Source: JANNBN01 sp031430595
GTDB lineage: Bacteria; Actinomycetota; Acidimicrobiia; Acidimicrobiales; JANYDT01
Direction of reading: 5' to 3'
DNA length: 64,000 nucleotides
NCBI GenBank assembly: GCA_031430595.1
Contig: JANPBU010000007.1
Coordinates: 1-64,000 of the forward strand
Position 1 is the first letter of the stretch; each line of letters opens with the position of its first letter. Made by a program: the position numbers and the translations under genes. Under the pieces are notes generated by a model that worked only from the letters and a program-made list of their open reading frames with translations, ran no database searches and was not told the origin of the DNA. Positions 42,277 through 50,974 of this stretch are shown piece by piece.

Positions 42277-43397
42277 ATTCCAAACACTCCTGCGGCGCTC
42301 AGACGATCGGCGGCCATATCGATGCGATCGTCAGGTTGAACCATCGCTAGACGAACATACCCGTTGCTTGCCGGTGAGTAGAAGTCGCCGGGTGAACTCA
42401 GAATTCCTGCATGGGTCGCCAACCAAGATGCAGCAGCCCAGCCGTCACCGTGAGGCGGTCGCGCCCAAAGATAAAATCCTCCGTCGGGAAGTTCAACATC
42501 AAAACCACTGGCCCGAAGGGCTGGTGCGAATCTTTGAAGGCGATTCAAGTAGACAGCGCGCTGAGCGTCGACGTGGGCATCATCTTCGTAAGCAACGGCG
42601 CCGGCGAGCTGTGCGGGGCCGGGCACCATAAAGCCAGCATGCTTACGAACTTCCGAAAGGTGGTGAACAAGACGTGTATCACCTGCGTAAAACCCAACCC
42701 GAACCCCGGCAAGGTTTGACCGTTTCGACAATGAATGAACCGCAAGCACACCGTCGGTGCCATGTTCGAGTAGCGACCGGGGGTTATCTGCCCAAGTGAA
42801 TTCCGCGTAGCACTCGTCTGAAATCACAACAACATTGTTCGCTCGACCCCAACTGGCAACGGCACCAAGATCGTCGAGTTGCCCACACGGATTTCCTGGG
42901 GAATTCACCCACAGACACAACGCCCGATCGATATCACTTTGGTCAATCGCGTCGAGGCGTATTCGCCATTGATCATCGACGGGTACCGCAACCGCTCGAA
43001 GCCCAGACAACAATGCGCCCATTTCATAGGTGGGATAGGCCACCTCGGGGTACAACACTGTGTCACGATCATCAATCAACAGCCGAAGGTAGCCGGGAGT
43101 CGTCGCTACGAATTCTTTTGTCCCGATACACGATGCAACCTGCGTTTCAGGATCAACGACTGTATTTACCCGTCGACTCAACCAACTCGCCGCAGCGTTA
43201 CGAAATCTCGTTGACCCCAACGACGTCGGGTATCCCCGCTCTGATTGCGAGGAACCGAGCGCAGCAATCACAGCCGGCAGTGGCGCGTCGCATGGAGTGC
43301 CAATGGATAGATCGACCAAACCGCCTGGTACAGCCGATGCAGCAGCCTTGGCCGGGGCCAAACGGTCATAGGGATACGGCGGGACAACGAAGGCCAT
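42273..43397 (-). CDS. dapC: succinyldiaminopimelate aminotransferase
   Basis: 374 aa class I/II PLP aminotransferase. The start VVPPYPYDRLAP and LVDLSIGTPCDAPLP are typical of actinobacterial DapC. The cofactor site shows YPEVAYPTYEMGA, WVNSPGNPCG (Asn), VISDECYAEF (Asp, Tyr) and the Schiff-base Lys in HSLSKRSNLAG. It makes N-succinyl-LL-diaminopimelate, the substrate of the coupled dapE. Confidence 0.92.
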   Translation of the reverse strand: MAFVVPPYPYDRLAPAKAAASAVPGGLVDLSIGTPCDAPLPAVIAALGSSQSERGYPTSLGSTRFRNAAASWLSRRVNTVVDPETQVASCIGTKEFVATTPGYLRLLIDDRDTVLYPEVAYPTYEMGALLSGLRAVAVPVDDQWRIRLDAIDQSDIDRALCLWVNSPGNPCGQLDDLGAVASWGRANNVVVISDECYAEFTWADNPRSLLEHGTDGVLAVHSLSKRSNLAGVRVGFYAGDTRLVHHLSEVRKHAGFMVPGPAQLAGAVAYEDDAHVDAQRAVYLNRLQRFAPALRASGFDVELPDGGFYLWARPPHGDGWAAASWLATHAGILSSPGDFYSPASNGYVRLAMVQPDDRIDMAADRLSAAGVFGI

Positions 43398-43406
43398 GTC
43401 CCTAAC

Positions 43407-43450
43407 TTAGGCGTTCTTTGCTCTGCATCTAATTTAGGCGTTCTTTGCTC
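43407..43450. repeat. 17-bp direct repeat, period 27
   Basis: TTAGGCGTTCTTTGCTC occurs at 43407-43423 and 43434-43450 in the gap between the divergent dapC and MFS genes. It may be a duplicated promoter or operator segment. Confidence 0.7.
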
Positions 43451-43472
43451 AAGGTTCGTTATCGTCTGAGGT

Positions 43473-44783
43473 GTGAAACACCCAGAACTACTCGACGACG
43501 GCCCCCCGGTTGGCAAGGATCTTGCCCTCGCTACCTGGGGGTTGTTCGTTGGACTTGCACTACTGCTCTTCGCTGGTGGCCTCTGCGGAACGCTACTTGG
43601 CGTTCGGTCGGAACTAGCGAAGCTGCCAACGGTTGTAAGTGGGCTTATCGCCATGACGTACTACCTCGGGTTTCTCATGGGATCGAGATTTGCACTTTCT
43701 GTGTTGTCTCGGGTGGGCCATATACGGGCGTTTTCGGCGCTTGCTTCACTACTCGCCGCTGCGGTCTTAGGAATCGGCATGACGGACAGCCCCTGGATGT
43801 GGGGGGTGTTGCGGCTCATTACCGGTCTGTGTTTCGCTGGCCAATACGTGGTGGCCGAATCATGGCTTAACGATCTTGCCGACAACAACACACGGGGCCG
43901 ACTACTCGCCGTGTACAACGTCGTCGCTGTTGCTGCGTTCGGATCGGGCCAGGTTCTGCAGTTCGCGTTCGATGCCCGGCTCTTTACTGGTTTTGCTGTC
44001 GCCAGCATCATCGTTTCGATTGCGGTTGCTCCGGTAGCGCTCTCAGAACGAGCGGTCGCCCCACCACGCGGCGAATCCAAACACATTTCGTTGCGCGAGT
44101 TAGCACGTGTCGTTCCGACCGGTCTTGGAAGCTGCTTTCTCGTCGGCATTGCGCACGGTGCACTTAGCGGTCTCGCAGCGGTCTTCGCAACCAGGGCCGG
44201 GTTACCCAACAGTCGCGTTGGTTTGTTCGTTGCCGCCCCCAGCCTGGGTGCAATCTTGCTGCAATGGCCAATATCGGCCGCATCCGACGATATTGACCGC
44301 CGAGCGATCGGAGCCGTCTCAGCTATCGGCGCAATGTTGTTCGCCGGCTTGCTGCTCATTGGCCCCGCAACTTCACCGATGGCGCTTCTCTTGATTGGGC
44401 TTGTCGGCGGATGCAGCTACCCGCTGTATTCGATTGCAGGTGCATATACAAACGATTGGATCGAAGCCGAGCACCTCAACTCGGCTGCTTCGCAGTTGGT
44501 CATGCTGTACGGAGTAGGTGCGGTAATCGGCCCGCTGTTTTCATCAGTACTCATCAACGGGATCGGGCAAAATGGTTACTACTGGGCACTTATCGCGGTG
44601 CACGCAGCGATTGCTATATTCTTCGTTTACCGTATGCGCGCATGGCGTTCGCCCCTAGCGAAGCGCCCGTTGAACGAAAGTTCGTATCCGGCACGAGTCT
44701 TCTTTCTGCCAGCCACGATCGTTTCGTTTACCCGTTCGCGACGATCAGCTAAACCCGCTCGGGGTAACGAGCCGAACGTTTAA
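43473..44783 (+). CDS. MFS transporter, YcaD-like
   Basis: 436 aa from a GTG, with 12 predicted spans. LCGTLLGVRSELAKLPTVVSG and QYVVAESWLNDLADNNTRGR (the E-S-W-L-N element with following R-G-R) are typical of YcaD-like MFS proteins. The motif-A-like loop is GSRFALSVLSRVGHIR. The substrate is unknown. The last 35 nt overlap the end of the convergent glycosyltransferase gene. Confidence 0.87.
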   Translation: MKHPELLDDGPPVGKDLALATWGLFVGLALLLFAGGLCGTLLGVRSELAKLPTVVSGLIAMTYYLGFLMGSRFALSVLSRVGHIRAFSALASLLAAAVLGIGMTDSPWMWGVLRLITGLCFAGQYVVAESWLNDLADNNTRGRLLAVYNVVAVAAFGSGQVLQFAFDARLFTGFAVASIIVSIAVAPVALSERAVAPPRGESKHISLRELARVVPTGLGSCFLVGIAHGALSGLAAVFATRAGLPNSRVGLFVAAPSLGAILLQWPISAASDDIDRRAIGAVSAIGAMLFAGLLLIGPATSPMALLLIGLVGGCSYPLYSIAGAYTNDWIEAEHLNSAASQLVMLYGVGAVIGPLFSSVLINGIGQNGYYWALIAVHAAIAIFFVYRMRAWRSPLAKRPLNESSYPARVFFLPATIVSFTRSRRSAKPARGNEPNV

Positions 44784-45966
44784 CGCTGACACCAAGACTT
44801 TTCGCCTCAACTGCAAGACGACCCGCAACCTCGCCAATATCGTGTAGCCGAACTTGCGAAGGAAGCACACCAAGCAGGCCAGCAATCGCTGCTATCGGGC
44901 CGCTGCCATCGATCGGAATCGCCAAACTCCAGCCGTCGACTCTGGCCTCAACCGTTGGAACGAGGCCATCGGGGGTAACGACAACCCGCACGCGATCGTC
45001 GCGATCGCTTCCGCCCCGATCGAGCCAGGTCGCATCGATAACGACGCCACGGTCGCGAGCTGCGTCGGTGACGAGGCGGCGTGTTGCACGCGCACGTAGT
45101 TCCGGAAATGGATCGACCGTCGACCAATCATCTAGACGGGGTCGGTACCAGGGGTGGCGGTAGTCAACGAGCGCTTCGTTCGTTGACACGGTACGCATAC
45201 CTTTGGCCAGCAAACCAGCTTCGCTGTTCGTTGCCGACCCCATGTGAAACGCAAACGCGGACGGGGCCAGCACGTGTCGCCATCCTCTTTCTGTGGCCCG
45301 GCAGCACCAGTCAACTTCTTCGGCGTACCCACGACCGAAGACGGGGTCCATGAGCCCAACTGCTTCGATGGCCGCGATGGGGATGTACAAACAGAAACCG
45401 CAACCCGTTGGTAAGTCGATAGCGGTCAATCCGAATTCGTCAGTCAACGATTCGGCAACCTGGTCGAGGCGAACCTGTTGAGAGAGGTAACGCTCGGCGT
45501 CGTCGTTCGGCAACGAAAACATACTGACATCGTTTGCCCAGGAAGTAACCGAAGCAATCGGAACCGTATCGGCACCAGATCCGTTCGACCCGCTTGTAGC
45601 GACAGCCACGAGGCGATCAATCAAAGTCGCCGCGACGACAACATCAGAATTCAATAGTACGCACGCGTCATATCCTGCTGCTTCGGCATGCAACAGCCCA
45701 AGGTTCATGTTTCGCGGTATTCCTAGGTTGCGTGGCGAGGTGTAACAGCCAATACCGAGCTGCGCGCAGAGACCGGCCAACTCGTCTGACCAACCGGGTG
45801 CAGGGCTGGCATCGTCAAGCACCAGCACATCGACGGTGTGGCCGGAGGTGGTCTGCAGCCGAGCGATTGAAGCCAACGCCCGCGGAACGAACGCTTGGCC
45901 GTTGTAGACAATGACTGCAACGAGGATGCGCAACCGATCGGCCGGACCAATCACAGAACCGTTCAC
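44749..45966 (-). CDS. GT2 family glycosyltransferase
   Basis: 405 aa. The GT-A domain has ILVAVIVYNGQAFVPRALAS, VLVLDDASPAPGW and VLLNSDVVVAATL (D-x-D-like SDV), then GCGFCLYIP and FGRGYAEEVDWCCRATERGW, where E-x-D-W is the family's catalytic-base region. The C-terminal 120 residues are a separate domain I do not recognise. It is part of the surface-glycan cluster with the next two minus-strand genes. Confidence 0.87.
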   Translation of the reverse strand: MNGSVIGPADRLRILVAVIVYNGQAFVPRALASIARLQTTSGHTVDVLVLDDASPAPGWSDELAGLCAQLGIGCYTSPRNLGIPRNMNLGLLHAEAAGYDACVLLNSDVVVAATLIDRLVAVATSGSNGSGADTVPIASVTSWANDVSMFSLPNDDAERYLSQQVRLDQVAESLTDEFGLTAIDLPTGCGFCLYIPIAAIEAVGLMDPVFGRGYAEEVDWCCRATERGWRHVLAPSAFAFHMGSATNSEAGLLAKGMRTVSTNEALVDYRHPWYRPRLDDWSTVDPFPELRARATRRLVTDAARDRGVVIDATWLDRGGSDRDDRVRVVVTPDGLVPTVEARVDGWSLAIPIDGSGPIAAIAGLLGVLPSQVRLHDIGEVAGRLAVEAKSLGVSVKRSARYPERV

Positions 45967-45973
45967 CGCTTTC

Positions 45974-46570
45974 TCACGAGCCGCGAAGGGCGTTACGAAT
46001 ATTCCAAACTTTCGACGCCCATTTGAATGCCGATGAAGACCGTTGCGCGTCGAGATATGCCTGCTTCTCGATCATTTCATTTCGAACGGCAATGACCTCA
46101 ACTTCGGCTTCAACTTTTATTTTTGCTGACTGCGAAGTAGCTGCGTCGACGTCGAGGTTCAGGGTGGCAATACGTTGATTTGCTTCAACTAAGCGTGCAG
46201 TCAGATCGAGAACTCGGGCGTTCGCAACTTCAACGTCAAGCAATGCCTGTTCAAGCGAGAGGCGATCCAACTGCTCGCTGAGAGCGTGTTGCTCACCGAT
46301 TGACTTAGGGGTCACCAGTGAGAGTCGTGAGGCTCCTATCGGCGCTGAGCTGGGGCTACTACCCAACCCGCCATCTACCCCGCTTTCCTCGTCACTACCG
46401 TTTTCCAACGACTCGGCAGCACTCGCCACCGCTGAGACTGAGACGGACGCCGACGGTGACGGTGACGGGGCAACCGGGTTCGCACGCCGACTTGTGATTG
46501 GGGTTGGCGAAATGATCTGCTCTTCGTTCTCGTCGAGTTCAGGCGTTGTCGGTGGCTCGGATGTGGTCAT
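45974..46570 (-). CDS. coiled-coil protein of unknown function
   Basis: 198 aa from ATG 46570. The first 90 residues are disordered and acidic/Ser-rich (SPSPSASVSVSAVASAAES). Residues about 100-180 form a long coiled coil (EQLDRLSLEQALLDVEVANA, RVLDLTARLVEANQRIA). The end SAFKWASKVWNIRNALRG is amphipathic and basic and resembles the tail following coiled coils in glycosyltransferase-associated proteins. It may hold the glycosyltransferases encoded on both sides together (inference). Confidence 0.7.
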   Translation of the reverse strand: MTTSEPPTTPELDENEEQIISPTPITSRRANPVAPSPSPSASVSVSAVASAAESLENGSDEESGVDGGLGSSPSSAPIGASRLSLVTPKSIGEQHALSEQLDRLSLEQALLDVEVANARVLDLTARLVEANQRIATLNLDVDAATSQSAKIKVEAEVEVIAVRNEMIEKQAYLDAQRSSSAFKWASKVWNIRNALRGS

Positions 46571-46625
46571 CGGTTTTCCTCGATTGGCTTCAGCGAACGG
46601 ACCCAGAATCGACCACACGGGCCAT

Positions 46626-48698
46626 TCATAGGCGAACCCTTGGTTGACCCAGGATTTCTCTGAACAACTGCACCAGCCGGTCGGCGTGTGCCTTCCAACT
46701 GTAGTGCTGCCCGGCCTCGCGTACCGCTGCACAGTGCTGAGCGGCCAACGACGGGTCGTTGAGGAATGCTTCTCCTACATCGCACAACGCTGAGGGTTGC
46801 CATGATTGAGCCATCAAAGGAACATCAAAACTGCCGGTGCGGTTTCGTAGTGGACGCACACCGGACACCTGGGAAAGCTCTTTGAGCGGACCAAACGCAA
46901 CACTCACCGACGGAACATCGAACTGGGCCGACTCGAACGGCATGAATCCGAAGCCTTCAGCCGAGGTTGGGTACCAGGCTAATGACGCGTGGCTGAGGAG
47001 CCAGTTTTTCTCTTCAACCGTGACCTGTGGCAACACGTGCAACCATCGGTGTGCATCGTCAAGCGACGCTCGCTGGTTGGCCTCATTCAAGCGTGTCGAG
47101 CCATACGGAACGGCAGGCCCGGCCATCACCAAATCAAGGTCATGGCCGCGACGGCGAAGTTCTTGGTGGGCGGCCATTGCCAATTCACGGTTTTTGTGGT
47201 GGTAATTCACCCCAAGAATGACTGCGAATCGCCGAGCCCCAAACCCCCGCTGTTCAAGGCCGGCAGGGCATACCCGTGGGGCAGACGGGTCGGCGTTAGT
47301 GGTGCCAAGCGGAACAACCGAGATTCGGCCACGCTCAACGGGTAGGCCGTGCAAAATCATCTGCTCGCGTACGTCAGCCGATATCACCGTAACAGCATCG
47401 ACTCGGCTCACCACTTCACAAATTGTGGCACGGTACTGACGCCACAGTTCAGGCGATTCAAAATAGCTTCCGTTGGCGTAGGCAATGACGTCAAGCATCG
47501 ACACTGCGGTACGGATACAGGTGTTCGACCAGCCAGCAACGTCAAAGCCAGGAGACGGCTGGTACGGGCGAAAACCGATATCGACTATCCCCGACCAAGG
47601 GGAATCGCCAGATCGAAGCTCGATTCGTTCGTGCGCTGACAGTTGTCGTGCGTATGAAGGGATCTGACCTGCCATCGATACCACGACACGCCGGACACTC
47701 AGATGATCGGCCAGCGCCAGTATTGTTCGGGTCGTCGCCACTTGGGTGCCAGTTTCGTTCGGGCCGAAGCACGAACCGTCAACCGAAATCGTCAGCCCTT
47801 CCAGTTTTACCCGTGCGACCTGATGCGCGTGCGCCAACGGCGAATCGCCGCTCAGTCGTTGTTCATCAAGATGGCCAATGAGCCAGCGATGGCGGTGCAA
47901 CAACCAACCCATATCATCTTCGCGCATACGGTCGTCGATGGGGCGCACAGCAATGTCACTTGATCGCGCGACCATTGTCGAAGTATCGACCAAGTTCACG
48001 AATCCTTTTTCGTTCGCTCGTGCCGAAAAATCACTGATTGCCACATCGAAACGAGCAGATGCCGGAGCCACCAATTCTCCCACTGCCCCGAGCGCCCACG
48101 AACTGATCAGCACCACCTGACCACTTGCTATCAGTATGGGTGCAGGCGAAGCGGACGGCTGGGTTTCACGAAGCCGATCAGTAATAGTTTGCTCATCAAA
48201 ACCGTCTGGGACGCGGGGGGTCGGGAGGTTTCGGGTAGGAAAGCTCAGATGGTCGGCGGCATTCGAAAGAAACGACACAGAGGCAATCCGCGGATCATCA
48301 CGAACCCAAGCCAACGCTGTGTCAAGAAAACGAAGCGGAAGCGTGATCGCGTCGTCGACAACCAGAATGTGTCCGTCAACGGCTCGATACGTTCGATTGA
48401 TGAGTTCACATATTGAGCCAACGGTCAACCACTCGACCCGTTCGTCTATCGAGTCGAAGAATGGTCCGTCCGTCGGGTACAACACACCAACGATGATGCG
48501 GCCGGTCGTGGAGGCCACAAGTTGACGAACTGAATGCCGCCACTGCTCGGGGCTCGACGAAACAAAAAGCACCGCAACACACGGCATCGGGCCACCCGCC
48601 CGAGTCGGCCCCTGATCTGTTGTCTGTAGGTCAGGATCGAGCACCAGAAGACGGTACCCTGCCCTGATGAGCATCTCGCGCACCCGACCAATGCCCAT
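46626..48698 (-). CDS. large glycosyltransferase with a C-terminal GT4 domain
   Basis: 690 aa from ATG 48698; upstream codons would overlap the divergent gene. The N-terminal half (1-330) looks like a degenerate GT-A fold (VAVLFVSSSPEQWRHSV, HILVVDDAITLPLRFLDTA). The C-terminal half is a GT-B, GT4-like domain: LTISVDGSCFGPNETGTQVA, FAVILGVNYHHKNRELAM, and the donor-binding segment ASLAWYPTSAEGFGFMPFES. Such two-domain enzymes build surface polysaccharides. Confidence 0.82.
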   Translation of the reverse strand: MGIGRVREMLIRAGYRLLVLDPDLQTTDQGPTRAGGPMPCVAVLFVSSSPEQWRHSVRQLVASTTGRIIVGVLYPTDGPFFDSIDERVEWLTVGSICELINRTYRAVDGHILVVDDAITLPLRFLDTALAWVRDDPRIASVSFLSNAADHLSFPTRNLPTPRVPDGFDEQTITDRLRETQPSASPAPILIASGQVVLISSWALGAVGELVAPASARFDVAISDFSARANEKGFVNLVDTSTMVARSSDIAVRPIDDRMREDDMGWLLHRHRWLIGHLDEQRLSGDSPLAHAHQVARVKLEGLTISVDGSCFGPNETGTQVATTRTILALADHLSVRRVVVSMAGQIPSYARQLSAHERIELRSGDSPWSGIVDIGFRPYQPSPGFDVAGWSNTCIRTAVSMLDVIAYANGSYFESPELWRQYRATICEVVSRVDAVTVISADVREQMILHGLPVERGRISVVPLGTTNADPSAPRVCPAGLEQRGFGARRFAVILGVNYHHKNRELAMAAHQELRRRGHDLDLVMAGPAVPYGSTRLNEANQRASLDDAHRWLHVLPQVTVEEKNWLLSHASLAWYPTSAEGFGFMPFESAQFDVPSVSVAFGPLKELSQVSGVRPLRNRTGSFDVPLMAQSWQPSALCDVGEAFLNDPSLAAQHCAAVREAGQHYSWKAHADRLVQLFREILGQPRVRL

Positions 48699-48776
48699 CT
48701 CGATATGAGTGAACGTTTCACCTCGTCTTGCCTGGTGACGATTGGGGATGGGTGCGCCCGACGGGTCAACGTCACG

Positions 48777-50945
48777 ATGGGTGACGTCATCTCGAGTCAC
48801 GGCCCCGAAATTGTCTCGCTGCTGCGCCTCTTGCATCAACGCGATAGTTCTGATCGATGGACCGACAGCCTCGCCCCGTGGGTGCTCAGTGCCGCAGCGA
48901 ATCAACTCACACCGCACGATCGGTCGGTAGCGGTGGTTGGTTGGCTGTCGCCACACCTCGTTGTTGACAACCAATCGAAACTCTTCGATCCGAATGCTCA
49001 CGTTGGGCTCTTCGCAAGACCGAGCGGTCAACAAGGCGTGCCAGCTTTTGCTGCGTTCGCGAACGGTCGTGTTGCTGCGCTTGCCTGTCGTGTTGATGGC
49101 GACCCCGATATTGTGATGCTGCAGCAAGCATTTCTGACCGGTGACGATGTGGGTGCAATTCTCACCCGGCTGGGTTCGATTGGCACCGTTAGTTCAATTG
49201 GCACCGTTGGTTCAATTGGTGCCGTTGGTGCGGCGTGTTGGTTGGACAATGCAGGCCACCCGGAAAACACGAGTGACTACGACGGCCCGCTTGACAGCGC
49301 ACTTGCCCTGCCGACGATTGATCATTTGTGTGCATATGTTATTGCGCAACGGCCAGAATTGCGATCCTGCCCTGCACTTGGGCAGGAACCGGGCATTGGA
49401 AATGGTGCCATGCGTAACCTGGCGTTGACTTCTGCAGATGTGCTTGAAGGCTCACCGTCGACGAGGGCTCTCCTCGCAGCTGGCGGTCAACCCGGTTTCC
49501 CTAGCCCACCACCCAACCCGTATGGCCATGTGGAACTTTGGCGTTCCTGGCTGAATGCCCCCGTAACCGCGTCACCATTTCCGGTTTCGCGATTGCTGTG
49601 CGACGTTCGTCGACGACGAGTTGATCTCCAAGAACACTTCCCAGATCTCGGCCAGGTTCGGTACCGAATCGCTTTTTTAGAATGGGCTGCCAGCCACGCA
49701 TCGAACCCATCAGAAACTGGGCTTCCGGCGTGGGCTATCGCGTCGGATCGTGCCCTCCCAAAGATCACACCGATCGAACCTGTCATGGCACGAACGGCGG
49801 GGGTGACGGTCGTGGGTTTTCTGGACAGTGCCCTCGGGTTAGGTGAGGCTGCTCGGATCATGGTCAGAAATCTGGTCTTTGCCGGCGAAACGGTTTCAAC
49901 CCTCACTTGGCACCACATTGTTTCTCCGCCGGTTGTGTGGCGAGATCGTCACCCGACTGCCAACCACGATATTCAGGTGCTTTGCGTGAACGGTTCTGAA
50001 TTGGCGCGTTGGAACCGCAGTGCCCCGGTTGGCGTTTCGACCGGGGCGTTTCGGATTGGTTTATGGTTTTGGGAAACCGATCAGCTGTCGGCTGAAATGA
50101 TCGCAGGGGCAGCCCTGTTGGATGAAATCTGGGTCACCTCTGAGTACACGGCCACCGTTGTTAGAGCATCGATCGCTGCCAATATTGCGGTCTTGGTTAT
50201 ACCCCTCGGAATGCAGAACTGTGTGTTGGCTCTCCCATCGTCAACACGCCAACTCTCTCGCGAGAAACTACGTAAGCATATTACTGGAATTTCGTCTGAG
50301 GCGTGGTGGTGCGGGACAAGCTTCGACATTGCCTCACAGATTGAACGGAAAAACCCTCTCGCAATGATCGACGCGTGGAAACTTGCCTTCCCCGACGAAA
50401 ACATGCACCGAACGTTCGTCATTAAGGCGATGAACGGTGAACAGCAGCCTGAAAATCTTCAACACATACTGAATGCGTCTGAGAATCGCAACGACATTGT
50501 GGTCATCGACGCAACGTGGACCCCTGAAGAGCAACACCATTTCGTACGTTCACTTGATGTGTATATGTCGCTACATCGAAGCGAAGGATACGGTCTGATG
50601 CTCCTTGAAGCGTTGGCTGTTGGAACCCCAACAATTGCCACTGCGGCGACCGGAAACCTCGCGTTCATGACCGATGCCAACAGTTGGCTGGTGTCGGCGA
50701 CGGATCTCATTCTCGACGCCGACGCAGGACCATATCGAAAGGGCGCAAAGGTAAGCGAACCTAGTATAGAGCTGGCAAGCCAATATCTCACTCAACTTTT
50801 CGCAAAATTAAACCCAATGCTCACCCATGACAAGATCGAGAAGGGGCGAAGCGATGTTGCCGGGTTAGTCGACGGAACCACCCCAGCCAACTGGATACGA
50901 CTCCGCCTGGCACACATCCGTCGAAATCGGTCTGGCAGAATGTAA
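48777..50945 (+). CDS. large GT4-type glycosyltransferase
   Basis: 722 aa from ATG 48777; an ATG at 48705 would leave only 6 nt to the divergent start. The N-terminal 330 residues are of unknown fold and contain a tandem repeat (SIGTV x3). The C-terminal part is GT4-like: GVTVVGFLDSALGLGEAARI, FRIGLWFWETDQLSAEM, GTSFDIASQIERKNPLAMID and the donor site SLHRSEGYGLMLLEALAVGT. The G-LGE-AR start and the FWE motif are common in actinobacterial GT4 enzymes of wall glycan clusters. Confidence 0.85.
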   Translation: MGDVISSHGPEIVSLLRLLHQRDSSDRWTDSLAPWVLSAAANQLTPHDRSVAVVGWLSPHLVVDNQSKLFDPNAHVGLFARPSGQQGVPAFAAFANGRVAALACRVDGDPDIVMLQQAFLTGDDVGAILTRLGSIGTVSSIGTVGSIGAVGAACWLDNAGHPENTSDYDGPLDSALALPTIDHLCAYVIAQRPELRSCPALGQEPGIGNGAMRNLALTSADVLEGSPSTRALLAAGGQPGFPSPPPNPYGHVELWRSWLNAPVTASPFPVSRLLCDVRRRRVDLQEHFPDLGQVRYRIAFLEWAASHASNPSETGLPAWAIASDRALPKITPIEPVMARTAGVTVVGFLDSALGLGEAARIMVRNLVFAGETVSTLTWHHIVSPPVVWRDRHPTANHDIQVLCVNGSELARWNRSAPVGVSTGAFRIGLWFWETDQLSAEMIAGAALLDEIWVTSEYTATVVRASIAANIAVLVIPLGMQNCVLALPSSTRQLSREKLRKHITGISSEAWWCGTSFDIASQIERKNPLAMIDAWKLAFPDENMHRTFVIKAMNGEQQPENLQHILNASENRNDIVVIDATWTPEEQHHFVRSLDVYMSLHRSEGYGLMLLEALAVGTPTIATAATGNLAFMTDANSWLVSATDLILDADAGPYRKGAKVSEPSIELASQYLTQLFAKLNPMLTHDKIEKGRSDVAGLVDGTTPANWIRLRLAHIRRNRSGRM
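49171..49224 (+). repeat. three 18-bp tandem repeats inside the GT4 gene
   Basis: Units of the type GTTCAATTGGCACCGTTG occur three times in phase, encoding SIGTV-x repeats. Copies differ at one to three positions, which marks the site as a candidate variable-number repeat. Confidence 0.8.
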
Positions 50946-50974
50946 TTCCATTGCCCGACCGGCAGTCTGACGTC

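Noticed and set aside
48705..48776. Earlier ATG for the GT4 gene at 48705
   Set aside because: It would leave only 6 nt between divergent start codons and no space for promoters or ribosome sites; 48777 is more plausible, though not proven.
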